DNA of 64,000 nt, taken from contig NZ_CP119968.1 of NCBI RefSeq assembly GCF_032163395.1, positions 2,692,001-2,756,000 on the forward strand. Direction: 5' to 3'. A model generated the notes under the pieces. The model had not been told where the DNA came from and searched no databases. It saw only the letters and a list, made by a program, of their open reading frames with translations. The position numbers were made by a program, and so were the translations under genes. Below are positions 54,526 to 63,497 of the stretch, in pieces. This stretch comes from Gloeocapsopsis dulcis. Its GTDB lineage: Bacteria; Cyanobacteriota; Cyanobacteriia; Cyanobacteriales; Chroococcidiopsidaceae. Position 1 is the stretch's first letter. Each line of letters starts with the position of its first letter.

Positions 54526-56067
54526 TTGACTTTTGCATTGCCTGACCCAACTTCTGATGAAAACAAGTTACCCCCAAATATAGAGCAGCGATCGCAGCGC
54601 GATCAAATGCCATCAAAATCTTTTGGAGACAACTCTTCCCTCTTAGATGCTTGGGATGATGCAGATTTAGATCAGGCAATTTCGAGTGTTGCTGAAATTC
54701 AAGCAGAGTTGAACTACCAACAAGCAAAAGTTACTTTGCACAATTTAGTCACAAAACTCGATTTGACTTCTCAAGAGCGTCGTGGTTTAGAAGCCGAGAT
54801 TCAACAATTAGAAACGATGCTTGGTAATTTAGAGCGTCGAGTGTTACAAATTGCTGCCTTTGGTATGGTAGGTCGCGGGAAGTCATCTTTACTCAACGCT
54901 TTAGTAGGACAACCAGTATTTGCAACTGGTCCACTGCATGGGGTAACACGTACTGCATCACGGGTAGCCTGGAGCGTTAGTGAAGAAAGTATCAATGGCG
55001 ATCGCTATCAAAAAGCAACGTTCACGGGTGCGGGGGCTGCTCAAATTGAACTGATTGATACTCCAGGTTTAGACGAGGTTGATGGTGAAACTCGCGCTGA
55101 GTTAGCAAGACAAATTGCTGCACAAGCTGATTTAATTTTGTTCGCCGTTGCTGGTGATATAACGCAGGTAGAGCATGGGGCTTTGTCACAACTGCGGGAA
55201 GCTGGTAAACCAATTTTGCTTGTCTTCAACAAGATAGACCAGTATCCGCAAGCAGACCGCATGGCAATTTATCACAAAATTCGTGACGAGCGCGTGCGAG
55301 AGTTGCTGTCACCTGACGAAATTGTGATGGCGGCTGCTTCTCCGTTAGTGAGAACAGCAGTGCAACGTGCTGATGGGACGCGCGGCGTACAGTTACAGGC
55401 AAGCACACCTCAAATGGAGGAACTCAAGCTGAAAATCTTAGAAATTATGCATCGCGAGGGTAAAGCTTTAGTCGCACTCAACAGTATGCTTTATGCCGAT
55501 AATATCAATGAGCAATTAGTCCAGCGCAAGCTCGAAATTCGCGATCGCAGTGCAAATGAACTCATTTGGCGTGCAGTAATGACTAAAGCAACAGCGATCG
55601 CTCTCAATCCTTTAACAGTTGTTGACCTGGTGAGTGGTGCAGTCATTGATATTGCCTTAATTCTGAGTTTGTCTAAACTTTACGATCTTCCTATGACTCA
55701 AACTGGTGCTGCTGGGCTATTACAAAAAATCGCCATCAGCATGGGTGGAATTAGTATCAGTGAACTCCTAGCAAACTTAGGACTCAGTTCGCTGAAATCT
55801 TTACTTGGTTTATCCGCGACTGCGACTGGTGGTCTTTCTTTAGGTCCTTATGTTTCTATTGCACTTACGCAAGCAGGAGTTGCGGGCGTATCATCTTATG
55901 GAATCGGACAAGTTACTAAGACTTACCTAGCTAATGGCGCGACTTGGGGACCCGAAGGCCCCAAGGCAGTTGTTCAAAGCATTTTGGCATCACTCGATGA
56001 AACTTCTATTATTAGTCGCATCAAAGATGAACTACGCAGTAAGTTAGGGGCGAGGAGCGAGGGGTGA
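54526..56067 (+). CDS. Era-like GTPase with C-terminal membrane domain (DUF697-like)
   Basis: 513 residues. A helical N-terminal region, then a G domain: G1 GMVGRGKS at 113-120, G2 Thr in the HGVTRTAS region, G3 DTPG at 178-181, G4 NKID at 235-238. The C-terminal 180 residues contain hydrophobic segments (ALNPLTVVDLVSGAVIDIALILSL; SLSLGPYVSIALTQAGVAGVSSYGIG) of the DUF697 type. TTG start at 54526 is supported by AGGAGG eight bases upstream. The final residues GARSEG come from the repeat that begins in the gene's 3' end. Role unknown; membrane-linked GTPases of this type are common in cyanobacteria. Confidence 0.85.
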   Translation: MTFALPDPTSDENKLPPNIEQRSQRDQMPSKSFGDNSSLLDAWDDADLDQAISSVAEIQAELNYQQAKVTLHNLVTKLDLTSQERRGLEAEIQQLETMLGNLERRVLQIAAFGMVGRGKSSLLNALVGQPVFATGPLHGVTRTASRVAWSVSEESINGDRYQKATFTGAGAAQIELIDTPGLDEVDGETRAELARQIAAQADLILFAVAGDITQVEHGALSQLREAGKPILLVFNKIDQYPQADRMAIYHKIRDERVRELLSPDEIVMAAASPLVRTAVQRADGTRGVQLQASTPQMEELKLKILEIMHREGKALVALNSMLYADNINEQLVQRKLEIRDRSANELIWRAVMTKATAIALNPLTVVDLVSGAVIDIALILSLSKLYDLPMTQTGAAGLLQKIAISMGGISISELLANLGLSSLKSLLGLSATATGGLSLGPYVSIALTQAGVAGVSSYGIGQVTKTYLANGATWGPEGPKAVVQSILASLDETSIISRIKDELRSKLGARSEG

Positions 56068-56160
56068 GCGATCAGTTTTGAGTTTTGAATTGAAGAAAAT
56101 TACTCAACACTCAACACTGAGAACTCATAACTCTCATAACTCCTACTCTCCCCCAGCTCT
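56047..56160. repeat. dispersed 'TTTTGAGTT/AACTCA' repeat, copy C
   Basis: GGGGCGAGGAGCGAGGGGTGAGCGATCAG, then GTTTTGAGTTTTGAATTG, AAGAAAATTACTCAACACTC, AACTCATAACTC and CTCTCCCCCAGCTCTC. It starts within the last codons of the GTPase gene and ends four bases from the channel gene stop. The copy at 58201-58285 has opposite orientation. Confidence 0.75.
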
Positions 56161-56163
56161 CTT

Positions 56164-57951
56164 TTATGAACGTGGTGGTTGATTGCGTTGTTCTTGGAAG
56201 GAACTTAAGACATTACGCACTTGTTGCGCGGCAATATCGCGACCACCTAAACCAAAAGCGATCGCTACAGCGACAGCGACAGCACCTAAAAGTAACCCAA
56301 ATGCTAAGTTAACAATCTCAGTGGCAATTCCGATTTGTTGTAATGCCAAAGCAGAGACAAAGACAATGATCGCAATACGTGCCACTTGACCAAGAAGCTG
56401 TGCCTGACGGTTGCCAGAGGAACTAACAATGAGACTGTAAGCAAGATTGGCAAGAAATAGACCAATTGCAAATACAATCAAGCCAGCTAAAATTCGTCCG
56501 AAGATGACAATTAAACCGCTCACAAGAAGTGTTAGCGCTGCAATATTTAAAATATTCACTGCTGCTACAGTAGCAAACAGCATAATCCCTACTAAGGTAA
56601 TAATGCCGGCGGCTTCTGATGGGGTGCGCGTTGTGATTGCTGCTGCGGTGCTTTCAGCAGTAGTGCGTTCAGGCTGCAATACAGTTTCTTGGTCGCTACC
56701 AGGAGGTGGAATAACGAAGACTTCTTCAGTTCTTCTCACATCAGTAGGAGTACGACGTCTGTGCAAGCCAGACAATCCGATGACTGAGAAGATATTGTCA
56801 AAACCTAAGCTTGAGAGAATGTTGGTAACAAGATCAGCAACAAAGCGCCCCAGGAAATAACCCAAAATGAGAATCAATGCAGCGGTGAAGATTGCTGGTA
56901 GCGCATTCAAGATTTGCTGCAGCATCGCGATCGCCGGCACAGAAATCGCATTAATTCGCAGGGCATTTAATGCTGCAATTGCTACTGGAATTAAAATCAG
57001 CACGTAAACAATTGTGCCAATAATCCCTGAGAGCGATTGTGTTGATGTACTGGTTCGAGTTCTTCGTAAACCGAACCGCTCGCCCATTTGATCGACTCCA
57101 GTGGACGCTAGTAAGTTGGTGACAATTCGGCGGACAACTGTAGCGAGTAACCAACCTGCAGCAGCAATTAAAATGGCTGCCAAAATATTTGGCAAGATTA
57201 AAAGAATCTCATTAACCAAGTTCTGTACTGGGAGCAGTGCTTGCTGAAGTCCTAGCGTATCGAGAACCGGAATGAGAAATAGTAAAAAGATGAACCAGTA
57301 CAGCGCATTTCCAATCGTTTCGCTCAGCGACATCCGGTTAGGTTCGCGGGTTTCGTCGGGCGCACGCTGGTCTAAGCGTTCATCCAGCCGCAATGCTTGT
57401 AGTCCTCGGACTGTGATTAACTTGACAAGTGTTGCAATCAGCCACGCTACACCAAAGAGTAATGCTGCTCCTACCAACCGAGGAATAAAGCCAAGAACAA
57501 GATTAAGAAAATTGTTCAGTGGCTGCGATACCGCTTGCAGATTTAATGCTTGTAAAACTGCGACAGCAGTAAATAGGATAATAATCCAGAAGACGATATT
57601 GGCGATTAAATTTTCGACACGCGGTAGATCTCCTGAGTCAGTACGTCCAACAAGACCTCCGGCAATTCGGTTATCTAAATTGGTACGATTAAGGAGATTT
57701 CTTGTGAGCGATTTCGCGATCGCTGCAATGATCCAGCCGACGATCAAAACTAACAGGGCTGCTAGTAAGCTAGGAAGAAAGGCAACTAAGCCTGCTAGTA
57801 AGCCAGTTGTGACACCCACCGTTTCTTGTACTGCTTGCCCTGTTTGCTGTAGTGGTTGTCCTCCTGGCGCTTGTTGAAATTGTGCCAGTACTTGATAGTC
57901 TAGAATTGGCACTTTCATCATCGTTGCTATGCCTTGCCAAGTTCCATTCAT
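56164..57951 (-). CDS. mechanosensitive ion channel family protein, multi-helix
   Basis: 595 residues with about twelve hydrophobic helices arranged as repeats of the conserved TM-helix domain often attached to MscS proteins (LPSLLAALLVLIVGWIIAAIAKSLTRNLL; ILLILPNILAAILIAAAGWLLATVVRRI; LNALPAIFTAALILILGYFLGRF). A hydrophilic Arg/Thr-rich loop lies at about 395-445. No full MscS beta-domain follows, so this may form a channel only by the repeats or act as a membrane scaffold. ATG at 57951, an alternative start at M11 (57921). It lies between two inverted copies of a dispersed repeat. Confidence 0.83.
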   Translation of the reverse strand: MNGTWQGIATMMKVPILDYQVLAQFQQAPGGQPLQQTGQAVQETVGVTTGLLAGLVAFLPSLLAALLVLIVGWIIAAIAKSLTRNLLNRTNLDNRIAGGLVGRTDSGDLPRVENLIANIVFWIIILFTAVAVLQALNLQAVSQPLNNFLNLVLGFIPRLVGAALLFGVAWLIATLVKLITVRGLQALRLDERLDQRAPDETREPNRMSLSETIGNALYWFIFLLFLIPVLDTLGLQQALLPVQNLVNEILLILPNILAAILIAAAGWLLATVVRRIVTNLLASTGVDQMGERFGLRRTRTSTSTQSLSGIIGTIVYVLILIPVAIAALNALRINAISVPAIAMLQQILNALPAIFTAALILILGYFLGRFVADLVTNILSSLGFDNIFSVIGLSGLHRRRTPTDVRRTEEVFVIPPPGSDQETVLQPERTTAESTAAAITTRTPSEAAGIITLVGIMLFATVAAVNILNIAALTLLVSGLIVIFGRILAGLIVFAIGLFLANLAYSLIVSSSGNRQAQLLGQVARIAIIVFVSALALQQIGIATEIVNLAFGLLLGAVAVAVAIAFGLGGRDIAAQQVRNVLSSFQEQRNQPPRS

Positions 57952-58200
57952 GTTTTTTTAGAGTAAACGTCAGGTGTGAGGAGAGATACGAGTATTTTTA
58001 GCAGATTCGGTTATTCTTGTGAATAATCCTACAGTTGAGTTGGTTTATTTGCTTGCGTTGGTGAGTAAATTACCCAATAAATTAGAATATTACGTCAATA
58101 ATTAGATTGATCGTGAATCTTCTATTTGGCATCTACCTCTATGGGTAACTATCTCTAAAAACTTATTGTTCTCGCTTGATTTTCCTTGAACTCAAGACAG

Positions 58201-58285
58201 TGGTGAAGTGTTAAGTGTTGAATTATGAGTTATTTTCTTCAATTCAAAACTCAAAATTCAAAACTCTTTAGGACTCAAAACTTTT
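58201..58285. repeat. dispersed 'TTTTGAGTT/AACTCA' repeat, copy D, inverted
   Basis: AAGTGTTGAATTATGAGTTATTTTCTTCAATTCAAAACTC reads, on the other strand, like copy C (GAGTTTTGAATTGAAGAAAAT). It lies in the 337-base gap 57952-58288 before the SRPBCC gene; the rest of that gap is AT-rich and shows nothing else. Confidence 0.75.
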
Positions 58286-58288
58286 GAT

Positions 58289-58741
58289 ATGTCCCCTAGG
58301 CAAGTTTTAGAGCAATCAATTGATATCGATGCGAGTCCTACTGTAGTAGATCGTTGTATTACAGATCGCACGCTGATGCATCGTTGGTTGAATCCTCTGC
58401 TGCGCTGTGAGCCAGTAGGAGATTGGAGTACAAATGTGGGTAGCCGCAGTCGCTTTATTATTCAAATTCCGCTACTCAAACCTGCGCTTAATAATGTCGT
58501 GATTGAGCGATCGCCTGGGGTAGTCGTGTGGCAATTTCAAGGTTTCTTCCACGGATGCGATCGCTGGGAATGTCAACCTATAAATCAAGGTACGCATTTA
58601 ATCAATCACTTTGAGTTTGAAATTCCAAATACTGTTGTTCGCTGGGGCTTTAACACGTTTGCCTTTGCTTTGACACAGAAAGATATGCAAGCTCAGTTAC
58701 ACCGCTTGAAGCGCTTGGCAGAGCAAATTGAGATGAAGTAG
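58289..58741 (+). CDS. SRPBCC-fold protein
   Basis: 150 residues of the START/Bet v1-like (SRPBCC) superfamily: QSIDIDASPTVVDRCITDRTLMHRWLNPLLRCEPVGDW at the start and a C-terminal amphipathic helix. The fold makes a deep hydrophobic cavity for lipids or other ligands; which one is not evident. Cyanobacterial members of this length are common. ATG at 58289 directly follows repeat copy D, which therefore supplies its 5' leader. Confidence 0.82.
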   Translation: MSPRQVLEQSIDIDASPTVVDRCITDRTLMHRWLNPLLRCEPVGDWSTNVGSRSRFIIQIPLLKPALNNVVIERSPGVVVWQFQGFFHGCDRWECQPINQGTHLINHFEFEIPNTVVRWGFNTFAFALTQKDMQAQLHRLKRLAEQIEMK

Positions 58742-58792
58742 TTGAGTAAGGGTCAGGGGTATTGACCATTGCTATATCTTTAATTTGCAAAG

Positions 58793-59617
58793 TTAGAAAT
58801 TGCTACCAAGTTGATTTAAGAGACGACGAATGACAGTCGCATCTGAGGCATAAGGAACTTTTTCTAGATACACTTGTAAGTCATTCACTGCTGCATTCCA
58901 GTAGCCTAGCTGATAATAAATCAAACCGCGATCGCGTAGTTCTGTCGGTAGCTCAGGAAATAATAGTAATATTCTCTCAACTGCTGCGAGTGCTTTTGTT
59001 AATTGCTCTTTTTGAAGATGAGCAAACTTAAGATTTGTCAGCATTCGTGCTAAAAACTGCCGATGGCTCATAACGTCTAAAAAGGAACTTTGCAGCGTCA
59101 CTGGTTGACCATAAATTTGACTGAGTTTTTCTTGACAATCTTCGAGAAACAAGATCTCGCCACGGTTGAACGGATCGACAAAGATTTCCATTTGTTGAAC
59201 ATTAGGGCGAATCAGGAAATGTCCTGGCATTCCAACACCCGACATAGGAAAATCAATGCGTTTAGTGATTTCTAAGTAAACCAAAGAAAGTGTAATCGGA
59301 ATTCCTGTCCGCCGCTCAATGACATCGTTGAAAAAACTGTTGCGAGGGTCATAATAGTTACTTGTGTTACCAGTAAATCCTAAATCATCATATAAGTAAT
59401 GATTGACAGTCTGAACAATCCGCAGCGGATAGCGTTCACTAGGCAGTTGTTCTTGTACTTCTGCTGCCATGGTATCAAGTGCATTCAGGTATTCTTCAAG
59501 CTCGAGGTGCGGGTATTCTTCTTGAGCGATGTAAAGTGCGGCTTTGGCTAAGTCAATTTGCTCATCAGGTTGATGAGTTTCTTGGTAAAAATACTGTCGT
59601 GCTGGAGGGAAATCCAT
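58793..59617 (-). CDS. SirB1-family protein (transglutaminase-like plus TPR)
   Basis: 274 residues. N-terminal part (about 30-170) is transglutaminase-like: NHYLYDDLGFTGNTSNYYDPRNSFFNDVIERRTGIPITLSLVYLEI, GVGMPGHFLIR and VDPFNRGEIL. The C-terminal part (about 190-265) has TPR repeats (ALAAVERILLLFPELPTELRDRGLIYYQLGYW). The catalytic Cys of true transglutaminases is absent at the expected place. Known members are annotated as SirB1 with uncertain role. ATG at 59617. Confidence 0.85.
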   Translation of the reverse strand: MDFPPARQYFYQETHQPDEQIDLAKAALYIAQEEYPHLELEEYLNALDTMAAEVQEQLPSERYPLRIVQTVNHYLYDDLGFTGNTSNYYDPRNSFFNDVIERRTGIPITLSLVYLEITKRIDFPMSGVGMPGHFLIRPNVQQMEIFVDPFNRGEILFLEDCQEKLSQIYGQPVTLQSSFLDVMSHRQFLARMLTNLKFAHLQKEQLTKALAAVERILLLFPELPTELRDRGLIYYQLGYWNAAVNDLQVYLEKVPYASDATVIRRLLNQLGSNF

Positions 59618-59855
59618 AAGGATTTTACTGGTTACTTGTTTAGACGGCGATCGCTAAGTGATAACTAGTAACAAGCATTACATGACTTTTGAGTCGTATA
59701 CTGAACAACAAGCTTGTTTTAATCTGCTATTAAATTTTAGCGGTAAGGTAAATCTTACAATTGATCCTAAGCTAGAAACACACTTTAGTTGAAGGTAGAA
59801 AGTTTATGCAAAAGTTCAGTTAATCAGGTCGTAACTCAACACTGAATGAAACGTG

Positions 59856-61325
59856 ATGCAACTTAAACAAGTTCGCAAATGGCATAGATTTTTACTCAGT
59901 GCTAGAACGCGCATTTTAGCTTGGTATATCGTTTTGATGGCTACCTCTTCTATGGTGTCCATTTTTGCAATTCGCCAAGAGTTGTTTACGCGGGTTCAAG
60001 AACGAGTCGAGCGATCGCTATCACAAGAAGTACAGGAGTTTCGTCAATTAGTTAATAGTGTTAATCCAAAGACAAACAAACCTTTTGCAAGTCATGAGGT
60101 TATTGATCTTTTTGACTTATTTGTGATGCGTAATATTCCAAACGACGATGAGTTTTTGTTAACACTGTTAAATGGTCGTTTGTACAAGCATAGTCCGAGA
60201 GCATTACCGGAAACGCTACAACCTGACTCGCCATTAATTCAACATTGGGGTCAGTTGACTAAGCCAGAAAGAGGGCAAATAGAGACAACCTTGGGAGAAT
60301 TGTTGTATTTGGCAGAACCAGTCACAATTACGTATCAAGCTGAACCCCTGAGAAGCACGGAGGATGTTCAGGGAGTGTTTGTTGTCGCTCATATGACAAT
60401 AGGAGAGCGCGAAGAGGTGGATGAAGCGATCTCAGTTGTTGTCGAGGTAACAATTGTTGTTTTAACAGCAGCCTCGATCCTGGCTTGGGTAATTGCGGGA
60501 AGAGTTTTAGCTCCTTTACGCTTATTGACAAGAACGGCTCTTTCTATTAGCAACGATTCTGATTTAACGCAGCGTATCCCAGTGCAAGGAAGCGATGAAA
60601 TAACAGAACTAACGATAACTTTTAATGAAATGATGGAGCGGTTAGAGAATGCTTTTGCAAGTCAACGCGATTTTATCAATGATGCAAGCCACGAGTTGCG
60701 CACGCCAATCACAATTATTCGCGGTCATTTAGAACTTCTCAGTGATGACCTCCAAGAACGGCGAGAAACAATGGAAGTGATCGCTGATGAGCTTGATCGG
60801 ATGAATCGCTTTGTCGATGATTTGTTGCTTCTGGCTAAGGCTGAGCAACCCAAGTTTTTATGTCTGGAAATGGTAGATGTCGGCTTATTAACAGAGGAAG
60901 TATACACCAAAGCAAAAACACTTGCTGCACGTAACTGGCGATTGGATAGTAAAGGTTGTGGCTCAATAGTTGCTGACCGGCAACGGCTCACGCAAGCCAT
61001 CATAAATTTGGCCCAGAATGCGACACAACATACATACACCGAAGATGTTATTGCGCTAGGTTCAATTGTGAGAAATGGGAAAGCCCGCTTTTGGGTCAGT
61101 GATACAGGTCCAGGAATTGCCTATAGCGAGCAAAAGCGAGTCTTTAAACGCTTTGCTCGTGGAGTTAATGGTCGTCGTTCAGAAGGTGCCGGATTAGGAT
61201 TAGCAATTGTCCAAGCGATCGCAGCTGCTCATAACGGTCAAGTAGAACTTTCTAGCCAACCTGGTGTTGGATCAACTTTTACATTAGTTATCCCTGTCGA
61301 TCCTCCTACACCTAAATCAAATTAG
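59856..61325 (+). CDS. membrane sensor histidine kinase (HAMP)
   Basis: 489 residues from ATG at 59856 (GTG at 59853 adds one residue). TM1 about 22-41, an extracytoplasmic sensor of about 150 residues, TM2 about 195-216, HAMP (GRVLAPLRLLTRTA..) at about 217-270, HisKA with His279 in NDASHELRTPITIIRGHLE, and HATPase with NLAQNATQHT, DTGPGIA and GAGLGLAIV. Typical OmpR-partner kinase. The response regulator starts 25 bases after its stop, on the same strand, so the pair is probably one operon. The stimulus is unknown. Confidence 0.93.
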   Translation: MQLKQVRKWHRFLLSARTRILAWYIVLMATSSMVSIFAIRQELFTRVQERVERSLSQEVQEFRQLVNSVNPKTNKPFASHEVIDLFDLFVMRNIPNDDEFLLTLLNGRLYKHSPRALPETLQPDSPLIQHWGQLTKPERGQIETTLGELLYLAEPVTITYQAEPLRSTEDVQGVFVVAHMTIGEREEVDEAISVVVEVTIVVLTAASILAWVIAGRVLAPLRLLTRTALSISNDSDLTQRIPVQGSDEITELTITFNEMMERLENAFASQRDFINDASHELRTPITIIRGHLELLSDDLQERRETMEVIADELDRMNRFVDDLLLLAKAEQPKFLCLEMVDVGLLTEEVYTKAKTLAARNWRLDSKGCGSIVADRQRLTQAIINLAQNATQHTYTEDVIALGSIVRNGKARFWVSDTGPGIAYSEQKRVFKRFARGVNGRRSEGAGLGLAIVQAIAAAHNGQVELSSQPGVGSTFTLVIPVDPPTPKSN

Positions 61326-61350
61326 AACGTTGAGTATTTGCATACCGCTT

Positions 61351-62019
61351 ATGAGCTATATTCTCATTGCCGAAGATGAACCGCGAATTGCTTCTTTTCT
61401 AGAGAAAGGGCTTAAAGCAGCTGGTTTTACCACTGCAGTGGCAAAAGATGGCAATGAAACTGTTCTCATGGTACAGGGCGATCGCTTCGACCTGCTGTTG
61501 TTGGATATTGGTCTTCCTGGTAAAGATGGTTGGCGAGTTTTGGAGGAACTACGCGGTTTAGGTGAGCAGTTACCAATTATTATTCTCAGCGCTCGCGATG
61601 ATATAAACGATAAAGTTGCTGGACTCGAAGGTGGTGCAGATGATTATGTCACCAAACCTTTTCGCTTTGAAGAGTTGCTGGCACGGGTGCGATTGCGGCT
61701 GCGGGATAAGCACGTCCCAAAAGCTAATCAGGAGATAGTGTTGAGGGTAGGCAACATTACTCTTGACTTGCGTACGCGCAAAGCTACAGTAGGCGATCGC
61801 CTAATAGAGTTACCAGCTAGAGAATTTACCCTAGCAGAGACTTTTCTGCGTCATCCTGGACAAATTTTGAGTCGCGAACAATTACTTAACCGTGTTTGGG
61901 GTTACGATTACGATCCTGGCTCAAATATTGTTGATGTCTACGTAGGCTACTTGCGTAAGAAGTTGGGTAATGAGTTTATTGAAACAGTTCGAGGCATGGG
62001 TTATCGATTGCGTGGATGA
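61351..62019 (+). CDS. OmpR-family response regulator
   Basis: 222 residues from ATG at 61351 (an in-frame TTG at 61330 is less likely). Receiver domain 1-120 with AEDEPR, acceptor Asp52 in LLLLDIGLPGKDGW, Ser in LSARDD and Lys in VTKPFRFEELL. C-terminal winged helix about 125-222 (LPAREFTLAETFLRHPGQILSREQLLNRVWGYDYDPGSNIVDVYVGYLRKKL). Partner of the kinase just upstream; targets unknown. A four-hairpin repeat follows 50 bases downstream. Confidence 0.94.
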   Translation: MSYILIAEDEPRIASFLEKGLKAAGFTTAVAKDGNETVLMVQGDRFDLLLLDIGLPGKDGWRVLEELRGLGEQLPIIILSARDDINDKVAGLEGGADDYVTKPFRFEELLARVRLRLRDKHVPKANQEIVLRVGNITLDLRTRKATVGDRLIELPAREFTLAETFLRHPGQILSREQLLNRVWGYDYDPGSNIVDVYVGYLRKKLGNEFIETVRGMGYRLRG

Positions 62020-62068
62020 CAAGTAGGATTGAGATCGCAGTTATTAGTAATTTCACATCTTGCACTTA

Positions 62069-62188
62069 GTGGTTGAAACCACAGCTAATCAGACAAAACC
62101 TGCCTACGCAGGTAAAAAAAACTCGATTTTTCGTTAGTCCACGCAGGCGGACTTGGTTTGTATAGCCGCGAATTCCCTTCGCAAGGCT
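62069..62188. repeat. four-hairpin dispersed repeat, copy 3
   Basis: Hairpins in order: GTGGTT-GA-AACCAC (62069-62082), ACCTGC-CTAC-GCAGGT (62098-62113), AGTCCAC-GCAG-GCGGACT (62136-62153, one mismatch), GCGAA-TTCCC-TTCGC (62168-62182), the last enclosed by AGCC/GGCT. Between hairpins 3 and 4 the linker GGTTTGTATAGCC resembles copy 2 (TGTTTGTCAAGCC). Lies in the 273-base gap after the response regulator. Confidence 0.8.
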
Positions 62189-62292
62189 TGGTGCTGTGGT
62201 TCAGCAGAACAAAACTGTATTGTCTTGTCAAGAATAATATTTGATGCTTTGTATGGCGATCGGCACTGACAACTCTCGATAGGAAAAGTTCA

Positions 62293-63480
62293 ATGGACTC
62301 GCAGTCTAGTGCAGAATTGGGTTCTACCCGTATCATTTTGGTACGTCATGGTCAGACTACCTTCAACGCTGAAGGAAGATATCAAGGACGTAGTGATGAG
62401 TCGATGTTAACTGCAAAAGGTTATCGCTCAGCTTATCAAACTGGAGTTGCTCTGCAAAGAATACCAATAGACGCCATTTACACAAGTCCATTGCAATGCG
62501 CAATTGAAACAACGCAGGAAATTATTAAAGGAATTGACCCACAGAATAAATCTTTACTTAAATTCAATATAGATCGTAATTTAACAGAAATTGACTTACC
62601 TACATGGCAAGGAAAATCCTTTGAGGATGTACGCCACAACTTTGCTGCAGAATATAAATGTTGGCAACAACGTCCGCATCAATTTCAAATTAATAGCCCA
62701 GACGCGGATGCAGGCTACCATCTTCGTGTTGCAACTGCATTGAAGCAGTGCTTTCCAGTTTTGAACCTTTATGAACAGGCACAGCAGTTTTGGCAAACAA
62801 TTTTGCCCCGCCATCGTGGTAAAACGATATTAGTTGTTAGTCATGGTGGTACAAACCGCGCACTCATTGGTAGTGCTCTCAATTTGTCACCAGCACAGTA
62901 TCATACGATTCAGCAGTCAAACTGTGGTATTAGTATTCTGAATTTTCCGGCAAGTAGCCTATCAGCAAAGTTAAGTGGATTAAATTTAACATCACACTTA
63001 GGAGAAATTCTCCCTAAACTCAAAGCTGGAAAACAGGGCTTGCGTTTATTGCTACTTCCTCTGGATGCGATCGCCTCAAACCAGATACAGCACTTAGCCT
63101 TTCTCAAACCAGTATCGATAGACTTCAGCCTCACCAGTGAATTGTGTATCTCTCAAGAAATTACTGCCAATCTTTTACAAAACCATCCAACCACAGTCCA
63201 ACTGCAAGTATCGCGACACAATTTTCCTCTAGTGTGGCAACAAACTATTGATTCGCGCCCTTCTTCTATATCAACTAATACATTAGTTACCGGACTCGTC
63301 GTTGCTAGCAGTGCCATTATTAAGTGTATTTTAGGTCAGATATTAAGATTAAATGCTCATAATTTATGGCGCTTACAATTGAATTCTGGTGACTTAAGCA
63401 TTGTTCACTATCCCTTAGGAGACAACTTCCCAGTCAGTCAAACTATAAACTTATCTGATACTCAAATAAAGATTCTATAG
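62293..63480 (+). CDS. histidine phosphatase family protein with C-terminal extension
   Basis: 395 residues. The phosphoglycerate-mutase-like domain occupies about 12-210: LVRHGQTTFNAEGRYQG with His19, Arg in the YTSPLQCAIETT region, and the second His in LVVSHGGTNRAL. The remaining 185 residues (about 230-395) are not a second histidine phosphatase domain and resemble no family I know. In other cyanobacteria longer two-domain relatives occur. ATG at 62293 follows AGGAAAAG. The epimerase gene begins 18 bases downstream, hinting at a cell-surface sugar operon. Confidence 0.85.
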   Translation: MDSQSSAELGSTRIILVRHGQTTFNAEGRYQGRSDESMLTAKGYRSAYQTGVALQRIPIDAIYTSPLQCAIETTQEIIKGIDPQNKSLLKFNIDRNLTEIDLPTWQGKSFEDVRHNFAAEYKCWQQRPHQFQINSPDADAGYHLRVATALKQCFPVLNLYEQAQQFWQTILPRHRGKTILVVSHGGTNRALIGSALNLSPAQYHTIQQSNCGISILNFPASSLSAKLSGLNLTSHLGEILPKLKAGKQGLRLLLLPLDAIASNQIQHLAFLKPVSIDFSLTSELCISQEITANLLQNHPTTVQLQVSRHNFPLVWQQTIDSRPSSISTNTLVTGLVVASSAIIKCILGQILRLNAHNLWRLQLNSGDLSIVHYPLGDNFPVSQTINLSDTQIKIL

Positions 63481-63497
63481 CAGATGGAGAAAAAAAT

